Assembly (NCBI RefSeq): GCF_015999305.1
Contig: NZ_JAEAGP010000001.1
Location: 2,693,001-2,757,000, forward strand
Direction of reading: 5' to 3'
DNA length: 64,000 nucleotides
Source of the DNA: Erythrobacter sp. YJ-T3-07
GTDB taxonomy: Bacteria > Pseudomonadota > Alphaproteobacteria > Sphingomonadales > Sphingomonadaceae
Position 1 is the stretch's first letter; the number at the start of each line of letters is the position of its first letter. Of the stretch, positions 34,282 through 42,104 are shown one piece after another. The notes beneath the pieces are model-generated. The model had not been told where the DNA came from and searched no databases. It was given only the letters and a program-made list of their open reading frames with translations. The position numbers and the translations under genes were made by a program.

Positions 34282-35856
34282 TCAGAATCCCAGATAGATG
34301 AAGGGCGGAAGACGGCTGACGTAATACAGCGTGCCGAGCAAGGCCCCCGCCATGATCCCGCCCCAGATGATGTTGGGCGCCCATTTGATCCGCGCCAGCA
34401 GGTTGCGGTTGGCCGGGTAGGTCCAGGTGAACAGCCCCGGCTTGTGATCGCGCGCCAGTTCGTAGGCATTGGGCAGGAACCAGCAGAAGCCGAGAATGGC
34501 GAAGACCAGCGCCAGCTCGCCAAAGTCGCGCAGGCCAACCCGGTCTAGGGGGAGCGCCTGCTGGCCGAACATGGCACCCACCATATGCCCCCAGCTGGTG
34601 ACGCTTTCCGACCGGAACAGCGCGAAACACAGCACCATCGGCACGGTGAAGGCGACCCGGCCGATGATGTTGCGCGCGGTCTCGCTGGAGCGTGATTTCC
34701 ATGTGCGCCAGGCCGACGTCTTCTTCGCCTCGGTCTCCAGCACGTACCACAACCCGTGCAGCAGGCCGAACAGCACGAAGGTCATCGTCGCGCCGTGCCA
34801 CAGCGCGATGACCTCGAAATTGACCAGCAGCGGAAGCCAGATCAGCGGGAACCGGGCGAGCGGCTTCCACTTGATATGCCTCGCCGCGAACCGAGCGCCG
34901 AACAGCGACAGCGGCGTGTACATGAACAGCGCGATCACGCGGGTCAGCGTGATGTGCCAGCGGCGATAGAAGTCGCCGATCGAGTTCGCCTTGAGCGGCG
35001 AGGCGAAGTTGATCGGCAGGATGATGCCAAGGATGCGCGCCGAGCCGAGCGCCATGTCGCTATAGCCCGAAAAGTCGAAATAGAGCTGCGCGTAATAGCC
35101 CAGCGCAGCGGTCCATGCGTCGATCAGATTGGGTTCGCCGCCCACCGCAACCATGTCGAACACGGGGTCGACATAGCGCGCGATATTGTCCGCGATCAGC
35201 ACCTTCTTGAACAGGCCGACGATGATCAGGAACAGGCCGACTTCGATATTGATGCGCACCAGCCGCCCGAAATCGGCGCTGCGGACCTGCGGCGCGAATT
35301 CCTTCAGATAGACGATCGGGCCGATCACCAGCTGGGGAAAGAAGGCGATGAAGGCGGCGTAGCGCACGAAGCCGCGCGCCCGTCCGCGCGCGCCGCGCTC
35401 CGTCCCCAGATAGTCGATCACCTCGCGGTCGCGCCGGTACGCGTCGAGCAGGAAGACCGCCTGCTGGAAGGTGTAGAAGGAAATGCCGACCGGGATCGCC
35501 ACCAGCCCGGCGTTGAAGGCGGCCGAGCTTTCCGCGTAATTCAGGAAGAAGAACGAGTATTTGAACCAGATCAGCGCGCCGAAATTGAACGCGATGCCGG
35601 CCCAGAAGATCGCCCTGCGCAGCGGTTTGCGATCGTCGCCCAGATGGATCAGCGACTGCGACGCGGCCCAGTTCACCAGGATGCTCGCCAGCATCATGAT
35701 CAGATAATCGACGCCCCAGCCGACGTAGAATGCGCAAGAGGCGATGAACAGGAAGGCCAGCGCCCACTCGACCCCGAAGCGCGAGCGCACGCCTGCGCAC
35801 ACGAAGGCGACGATCGGCAGGAACAGGAAGAGGTAGGCCGGGTCAGTAAACAGCAC
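34282..35856 (-). CDS. MBOAT-family membrane O-acyltransferase (AlgI/DltB-like)
   Basis: A 524-residue polytopic protein. Family marks are GISFYTFQQAVFLLDAYRRD, FPQLVIGPIVYLKEF, YAQLYFDFSGYSDMALGSARILGI, NSIGDFYRRWHITLTR and the catalytic histidine in VIALWHGATMTFVLFG. Start is GTG 35856 after an AAGG site. Such enzymes carry acyl groups across the membrane to a surface polymer; here the ACP and FkbH genes downstream suggest an unusual acyl donor. First gene of the five-gene run. Confidence 0.93.
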   Translation of the reverse strand: MLFTDPAYLFLFLPIVAFVCAGVRSRFGVEWALAFLFIASCAFYVGWGVDYLIMMLASILVNWAASQSLIHLGDDRKPLRRAIFWAGIAFNFGALIWFKYSFFFLNYAESSAAFNAGLVAIPVGISFYTFQQAVFLLDAYRRDREVIDYLGTERGARGRARGFVRYAAFIAFFPQLVIGPIVYLKEFAPQVRSADFGRLVRINIEVGLFLIIVGLFKKVLIADNIARYVDPVFDMVAVGGEPNLIDAWTAALGYYAQLYFDFSGYSDMALGSARILGIILPINFASPLKANSIGDFYRRWHITLTRVIALFMYTPLSLFGARFAARHIKWKPLARFPLIWLPLLVNFEVIALWHGATMTFVLFGLLHGLWYVLETEAKKTSAWRTWKSRSSETARNIIGRVAFTVPMVLCFALFRSESVTSWGHMVGAMFGQQALPLDRVGLRDFGELALVFAILGFCWFLPNAYELARDHKPGLFTWTYPANRNLLARIKWAPNIIWGGIMAGALLGTLYYVSRLPPFIYLGF

Positions 35857-36311
35857 TGTCAGCAGCCTTTTCGAACCCCGGCGCGCCTCGCCGGCCCGGG
35901 TGGGCCGGACCGGTGGAGGGAGGATGGGGGATCAACGCAAAGCACTCGCTTCCCCCCCTGGCCTGCCCGCTGCGATCATCCAGCTGGCATCAGACCGTCG
36001 GCGAAAAATCCCGCGCGCACCAGTAGATACGGCGGCGGATTCGTCAAGCGGCGCGGTGACGGCGGCGCCCGATCAAGCGACGCGGGCCCGTTGGAGTGGG
36101 ACATCGAAACACCGGGGGGAACGCTCAAAAAGTGAAGCCTTCCAGTACATTATATACCCGAACGAATTACCTTACGACCAGCATGACGAATGCGCCTAAT
36201 TCCCTCACCTCATCCTTTTATCCATACCGTCTCTATTTTCTTGTTTTGTTATTGCTACGTGGTACCGGCAGTTGCGCCGGATAATCCTGTCCTCCGCTTT
36301 TCGGAGGAAAC
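35857..36311. other. Intergenic region, AT-rich towards its right end
   Basis: The first 240 bases are GC-rich with no convincing ORF. From about 36120 the base composition shifts to AT-rich (TACATTATATACCCG, TTTTCTTGTTTTGTTATTG), unlike the rest of the window, which is probably the promoter area of the 39-residue peptide. The end carries the hairpin listed separately. Confidence 0.5.
36290..36308 (+). promoter_or_regulatory. Hairpin that hides the ribosome site of the 39-residue ORF
   Basis: TCCTCCG (36290-36296) pairs perfectly with CGGAGGA (36302-36308) around the loop CTTTT. The right arm is the ribosome binding site (GGAGGA), 3 bases before the ATG at 36312. Pairing would block initiation, so translation may depend on temperature, a protein or a small RNA. 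Confidence 0.6.
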
Positions 36312-36431
36312 ATGGAAACTCGCCTCGTAATTGCCTATTCGATTATCGCGCTTCTGATCTTATCGGCCGCGCTCGGCATCGCTGCCTACAGGCGGGATCG
36401 CAAACGCAAGCACAAGGGCCGCTGGCGGTAG
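36312..36431 (+). CDS. Small membrane peptide, 39 residues
   Basis: The ORF METRLVIAYSIIALLILSAA... has one hydrophobic helix (residues 5-25) and a very basic tail (YRRDRKRKHKGRWR). The ribosome site GGAGGA is close to ideal though 3 bases is a short gap. No family recognised. The strong site inside a hairpin makes chance unlikely. Confidence 0.65.
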   Translation: METRLVIAYSIIALLILSAALGIAAYRRDRKRKHKGRWR

Positions 36432-36709
36432 GAAGCGAGCTCCGATCAAAAGCTGGATCGACGAGAAGGCCCCGCGCCTAGACCAGAAAAATATTGCTAG
36501 CTGCCGCTCAAATGCAAAAGCCGGTGCTACACCATTGTAATTTTTTCACATGTCGTTATATTGATCTTGCCTGACGTCGTTTGCGACGGATTGTTACCGC
36601 CGAGGTATGCGCCTGAGCGCAAGTTCGGCACCAATTCCTTTTCACACACCACGGCTCCGTGACGGAATACGTCCGCACGGATGATTTTACGTACGTTAAG
36701 GACTATGGT
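36432..36709. other. Intergenic region before infA
   Basis: About 280 bases. It has an AT-rich segment near 36535-36570 (TTGTAATTTTTTCACATG, TTATATTGATCTTGCC) that may hold the infA promoter, and ends with AAGGA (36698-36702). No ORF or RNA gene is supported. Confidence 0.45.
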
Positions 36710-36976
36710 TTGGCGAAAGAAGAGCTCATCACGATGGAAGGCGCGATCGACGAGATCCTGCCTGACGGACGTTTCGGCGTCACCCTCGATAATGAGCACC
36801 GCATCATCTGCTACACTGCTGGCAAGATGCGTCGCTACCGTATCCGATCGGTCGTTGGAGACCGCGTACATGTCGAAATGACGCCCTACGATCTGAGCAA
36901 AGGCCGGATCGTCTTCCGCGAGCGTACACCCGGGCAAGGGCCCGCCGGTGCACGCAGCCGCGGCGGCAGGCGCTGA
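36710..36976 (+). CDS. infA: Translation initiation factor IF-1 (TTG start, extended C-terminus)
   Basis: IF-1 binds the ribosomal A site during initiation. The protein reads (M)[31 protein letters not shown], with [35 protein letters not shown] matching IF-1 closely. Family alignment and the AAGGA site 7 bases upstream place the start at TTG 36710; an in-frame ATG upstream does not fit and ATG 36734 would remove conserved residues. At 88 residues it is about 16 longer than usual, with a Gly/Arg-rich tail ([15 protein letters not shown]). Confidence 0.9.
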   Translation: MAKEELITMEGAIDEILPDGRFGVTLDNEHRIICYTAGKMRRYRIRSVVGDRVHVEMTPYDLSKGRIVFRERTPGQGPAGARSRGGRR

Positions 36977-37022
36977 CAATACCAGAAGGCGGCGGGAAAA
37001 TATCCGCCGGACATACTTACAA

Positions 37023-37175
37023 ATGAATATCTCGAATACGCGCGGCACGCCGCGCGCCAAGCTTTCGCTGCGCTATGGCGCAGTCCATGCACGGGCACTC
37101 ACGGGCAAGGTCCCGACGCCCGCAATCATCCCGACGCCCGAGTTGAGAAAGATCGTCGCGACGATGGTCGATTGA
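37023..37175 (+). CDS. Hypothetical protein, 50 residues, after infA
   Basis: The ORF MNISNTRGTPRAKLSLRYGAVHARAL...LRKIVATMVD lies 46 bases after infA and 55 bases before a strong terminator, so it is probably co-transcribed. Basic, no membrane segment. The ribosome site is weak. Family unknown. Confidence 0.5.
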   Translation: MNISNTRGTPRAKLSLRYGAVHARALTGKVPTPAIIPTPELRKIVATMVD

Positions 37176-37230
37176 GACCGGTCCGACCGACGCGAGCGCT
37201 GCGGGTGCTTGCACCCCGGACATAATGAAA

Positions 37231-37270
37231 GGCCTCCGCCCTGTTCCAAGGGGCGGAGGCCTCTTTTTTT
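37231..37270 (+). terminator. Intrinsic terminator after the infA unit
   Basis: GGCCTCCGCCC and GGGCGGAGGCC form an 11-base stem with a 9-base loop, followed by TCTTTTTTT. A strong plus-strand terminator, 48 bases from the convergent sigma-factor stop. Confidence 0.93.
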
Positions 37271-37317
37271 GGAAAGGTGAGCTTTACGCCATCGCCCGGC
37301 GCCCGACGGCGCCATGC

Positions 37318-38370
37318 TCAGGCAGACAGCCCACCCGACTGGTGCCGCACCGGAATGACCGGAAGACCGCGGACTGCCACCCGATCGGTCGAGGGTTCGG
37401 CCGGAACCGTGACGGTGATCGTCTGATTGTGCGGCTGGTTCATGGCCGGCAGCATGCCGACAGGGGCCGGCGTCGTTTCAGGGCGCTTCGTCGCGGCGGG
37501 TTCGATCTGAATCCCGGCCTGCTCGGCAAGCATGGCGAAGCGGGGGTCGGTCTGCACCAGCTGCGCCATGTGCTTGCCAGCGCGGCGGACGATCTGGCGG
37601 ATCCGTTCACGGGTCAGGCTGGTGTCGATGCTGAGCGCCAGCTTGGTGTCGCCCGAGAACATGCTGCGCTCGATGATGGCGCGATCGCGCTCCAGCCGTT
37701 CGTGCAGCTTTTCCAGTTCCACCGGATCGGGGCCGGCCATGTGGGCACGAAAGCTCGCGGGAAGATCGGGGCGGGATTCACGGATATCCTGGGCGGGACG
37801 ACGGGTCCGGGCGCGCTTGCGCAGCTGTTCGACCCCTGCCTTGCGCTCGGCTTCGATATAGGCATCGACCAGAGCGACACAGGCCTGATTGGCGAGATAT
37901 TCCGAGGCAGAGCTCTCGGTCCGCTCCAGCGCCGCTTCGTCTTCGATCAGCGCTTCGAGGCTGGTTTCTTCGCCATCGTCGGTGGTCGTTCCGGTGGTGA
38001 GAGCGATAGTCACCGCTTCCACCTTGCGGGCGGACGGGCGCTGATCGGTCATCAGGCGGAAGCGCAGGCTCTGCAGCTCGCCACGGATCTGCCAGTTGAG
38101 GAAGGTGGTGAACTTGGCCTTGGTCGGGTCATAGGCCTCGATCGCGCGGTGGACTGCAATCGCGCAGACCTGCTCGGCGTCTTCGTAATGAGCAGCCAGG
38201 CCGTATTGGCGAATGAAGTGCCTAATACGCGGCGCTGCGATCTTGAGAATTCTGACAAAAGCGCGGTCGATATTTGCGCGCTGACGAGCGGACCCACGCG
38301 ATCCGTCCGAATTCATGTTAGCGATAACTTCGGCTACCGCGACTTCCAGTGCTTCAGTACTTTTCGACAT
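37318..38370 (-). CDS. Atypical sigma-70 family RNA polymerase sigma factor
   Basis: A 350-residue protein. Residues about 50-105 form a sigma region 2 (HFIRQYGLAAHYEDAEQVCAIAVHRAIEAYDPTKAKFTTFLNWQIRGELQSL). After a long charged linker, residues about 245-270 (LALSIDTSLTRERIRQIVRRAGKHMAQL) form a region-4 helix-turn-helix. A C-terminal extension of about 80 residues is rich in Pro and Thr. It is neither RpoD, RpoH nor a typical FliA. ATG 38370 follows AAGGGGAGC. It is the gene next to the flagellar run, but the link to flagellar transcription is inference. Its upstream region holds TTTATAGG, resembling the box found in the flagellar gaps. Confidence 0.8.
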   Translation of the reverse strand: MSKSTEALEVAVAEVIANMNSDGSRGSARQRANIDRAFVRILKIAAPRIRHFIRQYGLAAHYEDAEQVCAIAVHRAIEAYDPTKAKFTTFLNWQIRGELQSLRFRLMTDQRPSARKVEAVTIALTTGTTTDDGEETSLEALIEDEAALERTESSASEYLANQACVALVDAYIEAERKAGVEQLRKRARTRRPAQDIRESRPDLPASFRAHMAGPDPVELEKLHERLERDRAIIERSMFSGDTKLALSIDTSLTRERIRQIVRRAGKHMAQLVQTDPRFAMLAEQAGIQIEPAATKRPETTPAPVGMLPAMNQPHNQTITVTVPAEPSTDRVAVRGLPVIPVRHQSGGLSA

Positions 38371-38642
38371 GAGTAAGCTCCCCTTACGTCCAATGCTGTC
38401 TTGTGACGATCAAGGGATAGTAGGCAGCCTATAAACGACCTCTTTCTTGGTGCTTCCGGTTTTATCCTTTAAGGAACCATACCGAACTCGGCTTCAGTAC
38501 TTTTACGGAAGGCCCGCTATGGGCATGCCCGGAGGGCTTAGGAGCCCCGCCTGGGGGCGCATCGCAGGTCAACGGGGCGGGCAGATTTCCCCGGAAAATC
38601 AGGCATTCTGCGGGTTATCGGCAGTTCGTCTGTCTGTCCGGA
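38371..38642. other. Region upstream of the sigma gene and downstream of the flagellar operon
   Basis: 272 bases. It includes CCTATAAA (38429-38436; TTTATAGG on the minus strand) and an AT-rich stretch TTTTATCCTTTAAGG at 38460-38474, a probable promoter area for the sigma gene. No terminator with a T-run was seen after the transglycosylase-like gene. Confidence 0.45.
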
Positions 38643-39719
38643 TCAGCTGCTGGCCGCCTGCGGAAGGACGGCAAAACGATCGGGCCGGATCTTGCGGGCG
38701 ATGTAACTGTTGAGCCAGTCACGATGCGCCGCGGACGCATCTCCGGTACGCGCGATCCGCTCACGCGCCGATGTCGCACCGATCTGCGCCTTCAGGAGGA
38801 CGCTCGCGCGGCCCTCGCCCAGCCCGCCCTTGAGGTAACGGATCGCATCGCCCGGCCCCAGGTGGTGGCCGAGATAGGCAATCCGGGCGAGCGCCTGAGG
38901 ATCGTCACCGGTCCTGACGCCCGACCTGCGAATGGTCTCGATATTCGATGTGGCATAGTCGGCGATGCTGTTGATCGATGCCGTGGCATCGTAACGCAAC
39001 GCCAGCAGCGATCCGCGCGCCGCCGGAACCACCCGGCCGCTCTCGGTCAGCCAGCCCCTCTGCTTCGCCACGTCATGCAGCCAGGTGCCCGGCTTCTGCG
39101 CCATGCCGATCCATGTGCCGGAAAGGAACTGGCCCAGCCCCGCCGCGCTCGAACGCGGATTGCGCGACATCAGGTTCCAGCTGCCATCGGGGCGCTTGGC
39201 CGCTTCGGCATCGATGATCGCCGCGAGCGTGGTCGCGGGCAGCCCGCTACGCTCGGCGGCGCTTTGCAGGGTTGCGGCATAGCCGGAATTGGCCCCCAGG
39301 CTGCCCAGCGGACCAATGCCCGAACCCTCCTTGATGGCGGGGCTCGCGGGCGTCGGCGCATCGAAACCCAGCCCGGGCTTGGTCACCGCCGGGGTCATGC
39401 GCTCGACGGCGATCTCGGGCTTTACCTCGGGGGGGCGGATGCCATCGCCCCCGATCCCCGGCCTTGCGGAGGCGCCGGGCATCGCTTCGAGAACCCGCGC
39501 GAGCGCGCCTGCATCCTGCCCGGTGCCGAGCAGATCCCACATCCCGGTCGGGAGCATTCCGACGCCGTGCCGACACGGCCCCTGCGCGCCCGACTTATCG
39601 TCCTGCGCACCACCGATGGCCGCCTGCCACAGGCGGTCGGTCATCTCGGAACGGGCCTGCGTATAGATGACGCGTGCCCGGTCCTGCGGGGAGAGTGATT
39701 CGAGTCCTACCTGCTGCAT
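38643..39719 (-). CDS. Lytic-transglycosylase-like protein of the flagellar operon
   Basis: A 358-residue protein. The C-terminal half has a lysozyme-like fold signature: TTLAAIIDAEAAKRPDGSWNLMSRNPRSSAAGLGQFLSGTWIGMAQ, with a Glu in DAEAAK as the likely catalytic acid. The N-terminal 100 residues look FlgJ-like or disordered. It lies 6 bases after fliJ in flbT-fliI-fliJ, so it probably opens the peptidoglycan for the rod. No signal peptide was seen; export through the flagellar apparatus is possible. Confidence 0.72.
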   Translation of the reverse strand: MQQVGLESLSPQDRARVIYTQARSEMTDRLWQAAIGGAQDDKSGAQGPCRHGVGMLPTGMWDLLGTGQDAGALARVLEAMPGASARPGIGGDGIRPPEVKPEIAVERMTPAVTKPGLGFDAPTPASPAIKEGSGIGPLGSLGANSGYAATLQSAAERSGLPATTLAAIIDAEAAKRPDGSWNLMSRNPRSSAAGLGQFLSGTWIGMAQKPGTWLHDVAKQRGWLTESGRVVPAARGSLLALRYDATASINSIADYATSNIETIRRSGVRTGDDPQALARIAYLGHHLGPGDAIRYLKGGLGEGRASVLLKAQIGATSARERIARTGDASAAHRDWLNSYIARKIRPDRFAVLPQAASS

Positions 39720-39725
39720 CGCGCG

Positions 39726-40178
39726 TCACCGGGGCGGAAGCTGGAGGACCGTGGGTGCGGCTGCGGCACGCGGTGCGGGGATCGCACGCGCCGCGCACAG
39801 GTCATCCGCCTCGCGCTGTTCCGCGCGCGATTGCTGCCGCCGATGGCCGGTGCGAAACGCCTCTGCGGCATTTTCCAGCACGTGCTGCGAGCCATAGGCG
39901 TCGATCGCTTCGCGGCGCAGGCGGCCGATCTGTTCCGATACCACGACGCGCTGCGCCATCAGGTCGGCCTGCTGCGACATCCTGCGGCGAACGAAGGCCT
40001 CGGCAGACGCAGCCCAGCTCTGCGCGCAAACCTCGTACTCGCGCGCCAGCTCTTCCTCCAGCGCACGGCTCTGCTGGTCGATCTCCGTGAGCCGGGTCGT
40101 TTCCATGTGAATGGCGATGCGGGTGCGGTCGATTTCCCGCCGCCGCATCCGCAGGACGGTGTCGAAGGGCGTCTTCAT
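39726..40178 (-). CDS. fliJ: Flagellar export chaperone FliJ-like coiled-coil protein
   Basis: A 150-residue, charged, largely helical protein (MKTPFDTVLRMRRREIDRTRIAIHMETTRLTEIDQQSRALEEELAREYE...) fitting FliJ in size, coiled-coil make-up and place right after fliI (ATGA overlap). FliJ links the ATPase ring to the export gate. Sequence identity in this family is low, so the call relies partly on position. Confidence 0.75.
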   Translation of the reverse strand: MKTPFDTVLRMRRREIDRTRIAIHMETTRLTEIDQQSRALEEELAREYEVCAQSWAASAEAFVRRRMSQQADLMAQRVVVSEQIGRLRREAIDAYGSQHVLENAAEAFRTGHRRQQSRAEQREADDLCAARAIPAPRAAAAPTVLQLPPR

Positions 40179-41503
40179 CGCGAAGTCTCCGTCATCAGTT
40201 CGGCAAGCCGGGCGAAGCTGTGGGCCACCGATCCGCGATCGTCCTTGCGCTGCTTCAGCAGGTCCTCGATCGCCGGGGCGAGGCGGATTGCTTCGTCCAC
40301 CTCCGCATCCGAGCCGGTCTTGTAGGCACCCAGCCGGACGAGTTCTTCCATGTCGGCATAGTTGGAGAGGTGCCTCAGCGCCGCGAGGCGCAGCCGGTTC
40401 TCCTCCTCCTCGTGGCAGTCGGGCAGCATGCGCGAGACCGACTTGAGAATGTCGATCGCAGGGAAGCGGCCACGCTCGGCAATCTTGCGCGACATGACGA
40501 TGTGGCCATCCAGAATGCCGCGCACCGCGTCGGCGATCGGCTCGTCGTGATCGTCGCCGTCGACCAGCACGCTGAACAGACCGGTGATCGACCCCTGTCC
40601 GGGCCCACCCGGCCCCGCCCGTTCGAGCAACCTCGGCAATTCGGCAAAGACGGTTGGCGTATATCCCTTGGTCGCAGGGGGCTCGCCATTGGCGAGGCCG
40701 ATCTCCCGCTGCGCCATGGCAAAGCGGGTGACCGAATCCATCAGGCACATGACGTCGCGCCCGGCGTCACGGAAATGCTCCGCGATGGCGAGCGTGGTCC
40801 ACGCCGCCTGACGGCGCATGAGGGCCGGTGAATCGGAGGTCGCGACGACAACGACGCTGCGCGCCAGACCTTCCGGCCCCAGATCGTCCTCGATGAATTC
40901 CTGAACTTCGCGGCCACGCTCGCCGATCAGGCCGATCACCGCGATATCGGTTTCGACCCAGCGCGCCAGCATCGAGAGCAGGGTCGACTTGCCTACGCCC
41001 GAGCCTGCGAACAGGCCGAGCCGCTGGCCCCGGCAAAGCGGCGCGAACAGGTCGAGCGAGCGGACCCCCGTCTCCAGCCTGCGGCCCACGCGGGTGCGGT
41101 TGGCAGCGGCAGGCGGGTCGGACTTGAACAGACGCGGTTCCGGGCCGACGGGCAGCGGCCCCTTGTTGTCGATCGGCCGACCCAGCCCGTCCACTACCCG
41201 GCCCAGCCACTGGTCCGTCGGGCGCAGCACCGACTGGCCCTGCAACAGGTCCGCCCGGGTTCCGGTGGCGATCCCGTGCGGATCGTTGAACGACAGGCAG
41301 TGAGCGGTCTCCCGGTCGAGTCCGGTGACCTCCGCATCCACGGTTCCGCCCTCGCACTCGATCGCAATACGCGACCCGATGCGGGCGGAGCCGAGCAGAC
41401 CGTCGATCTCGATCAGCGCGCCGCGTACTGCGGCGACGGAACCGAAGTGCCGATCGGTCGGGAACGCGCGGATCGCCCGCGCGGCGGAGGCCAGCGTCTG
41501 CAT
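40175..41503 (-). CDS. fliI: Flagellum-specific ATPase FliI
   Basis: A 442-residue F1-beta-like ATPase that energises flagellar export. Walker A LFAGSGVGKSTLLSML near residue 165; GLIGERGREVQEFIEDDLG; the Walker B strand DVMCLMDSVTRFAMAQREIGLANGEPPATKGYTPTVF. It follows flbT by 10 bases and overlaps fliJ. Complete. Confidence 0.96.
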   Translation of the reverse strand: MQTLASAARAIRAFPTDRHFGSVAAVRGALIEIDGLLGSARIGSRIAIECEGGTVDAEVTGLDRETAHCLSFNDPHGIATGTRADLLQGQSVLRPTDQWLGRVVDGLGRPIDNKGPLPVGPEPRLFKSDPPAAANRTRVGRRLETGVRSLDLFAPLCRGQRLGLFAGSGVGKSTLLSMLARWVETDIAVIGLIGERGREVQEFIEDDLGPEGLARSVVVVATSDSPALMRRQAAWTTLAIAEHFRDAGRDVMCLMDSVTRFAMAQREIGLANGEPPATKGYTPTVFAELPRLLERAGPGGPGQGSITGLFSVLVDGDDHDEPIADAVRGILDGHIVMSRKIAERGRFPAIDILKSVSRMLPDCHEEEENRLRLAALRHLSNYADMEELVRLGAYKTGSDAEVDEAIRLAPAIEDLLKQRKDDRGSVAHSFARLAELMTETSR

Positions 41504-41513
41504 GGCGAAGGGC

Positions 41514-41945
41514 TCAGGCCGCGTTGGCCGCTTGCGCGGTTTCGGTCTCTTCGACCGGGGCGAAACGGGCCAGCGCCTGGGCTTCGTAGGCGATCAGCGC
41601 GCGGCAATCGTTGAGCGCGCGATAGAAATCGCAATAGGCGACGCTGCGCGCGAACGAGACGCAGTGCGCCTTTGCCTCGGGCGCTTCCACCGCTTCGACG
41701 AGATCCTCGAACAGCGACAGGATGCGGCCCTGATACTGGGTCAGGTTGGCCGGATCGAGATAGGCCATCATGCACGCGAAGTAGAGCCGCCGGGCCGGCG
41801 TGTTCGCTTCTGCGGGCGACATGACGTCGCGCCCGCGCAGGATTGCCGCAGCGTTCTCGACAACGATCTCTGCGCGACCGGTCGAGCGCAGCACCGCACC
41901 GTTGATGACGACCTTTTCGCCTTCGCGAAGAGTAATGTGGAGCAT
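41514..41945 (-). CDS. flbT: Flagellar biosynthesis regulator FlbT
   Basis: FlbT binds flagellin mRNA and controls its stability in alphaproteobacteria. This 143-residue protein matches: MLHITLREGEKVVINGAVLRSTGRAEIVVEN, AAILRGRDVMSPAEANTPARRLYFACMMAYLDP, FYRALNDCRALIAYEAQAL. The usual partner gene flaF is not beside it. ATG 41945 has AGAAGGGA upstream, 28 bases after a CTATAAT box. Confidence 0.88.
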   Translation of the reverse strand: MLHITLREGEKVVINGAVLRSTGRAEIVVENAAAILRGRDVMSPAEANTPARRLYFACMMAYLDPANLTQYQGRILSLFEDLVEAVEAPEAKAHCVSFARSVAYCDFYRALNDCRALIAYEAQALARFAPVEETETAQAANAA

Positions 41946-41972
41946 CTCATGTCCCTTCTGACTGATGGGACC

Positions 41973-41979
41973 ATTATAG
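41973..41979 (-). promoter_or_regulatory. CTATAAT box before flbT-fliI-fliJ
   Basis: CTATAAT on the minus strand (in CCTCTATAATGG), 28 bases from the flbT start. The same 7-mer occurs in four other gaps of the flagellar locus. No shared -35 is visible by eye. Confidence 0.6.
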
Positions 41980-42050
41980 AGGGGTGCGAGTGGTGCCGGT
42001 GGCGGGGCGGAAAAAATTGCCTGCTTTTGGGTTTGCTCCTGCCGCTCTCC

Positions 42051-42056
42051 TACAAT
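42051..42056 (+). promoter_or_regulatory. Candidate flgE promoter -10
   Basis: TACAAT within CTCCTACAATGCTCTT, 49 bases before the flgE GTG. The 13-base core TCCTACAATGCTC differs by one base from the box in front of fliK (TCCTATAATGCTC). TTGGGT 18 bases upstream could be a -35. Confidence 0.55.
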
Positions 42057-42104
42057 GCTCTTGTGACCGGGCGCGCGTGCCCGCCAAGCAGGAGTTGCAA
42101 TTCA

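Noticed and set aside
36096..36284. A 62-codon frame before the 39-residue peptide.
   Set aside because: No ribosome site and the frame lies across the AT-rich promoter region; the GGAGGA-linked ORF at 36312 is better supported.
41325..42104. In-frame extension of flgE by 260 codons upstream.
   Set aside because: It covers flbT and part of fliI on the other strand, and hook proteins start at SLYSALYAGVSG; GTG 42105 has a ribosome site.
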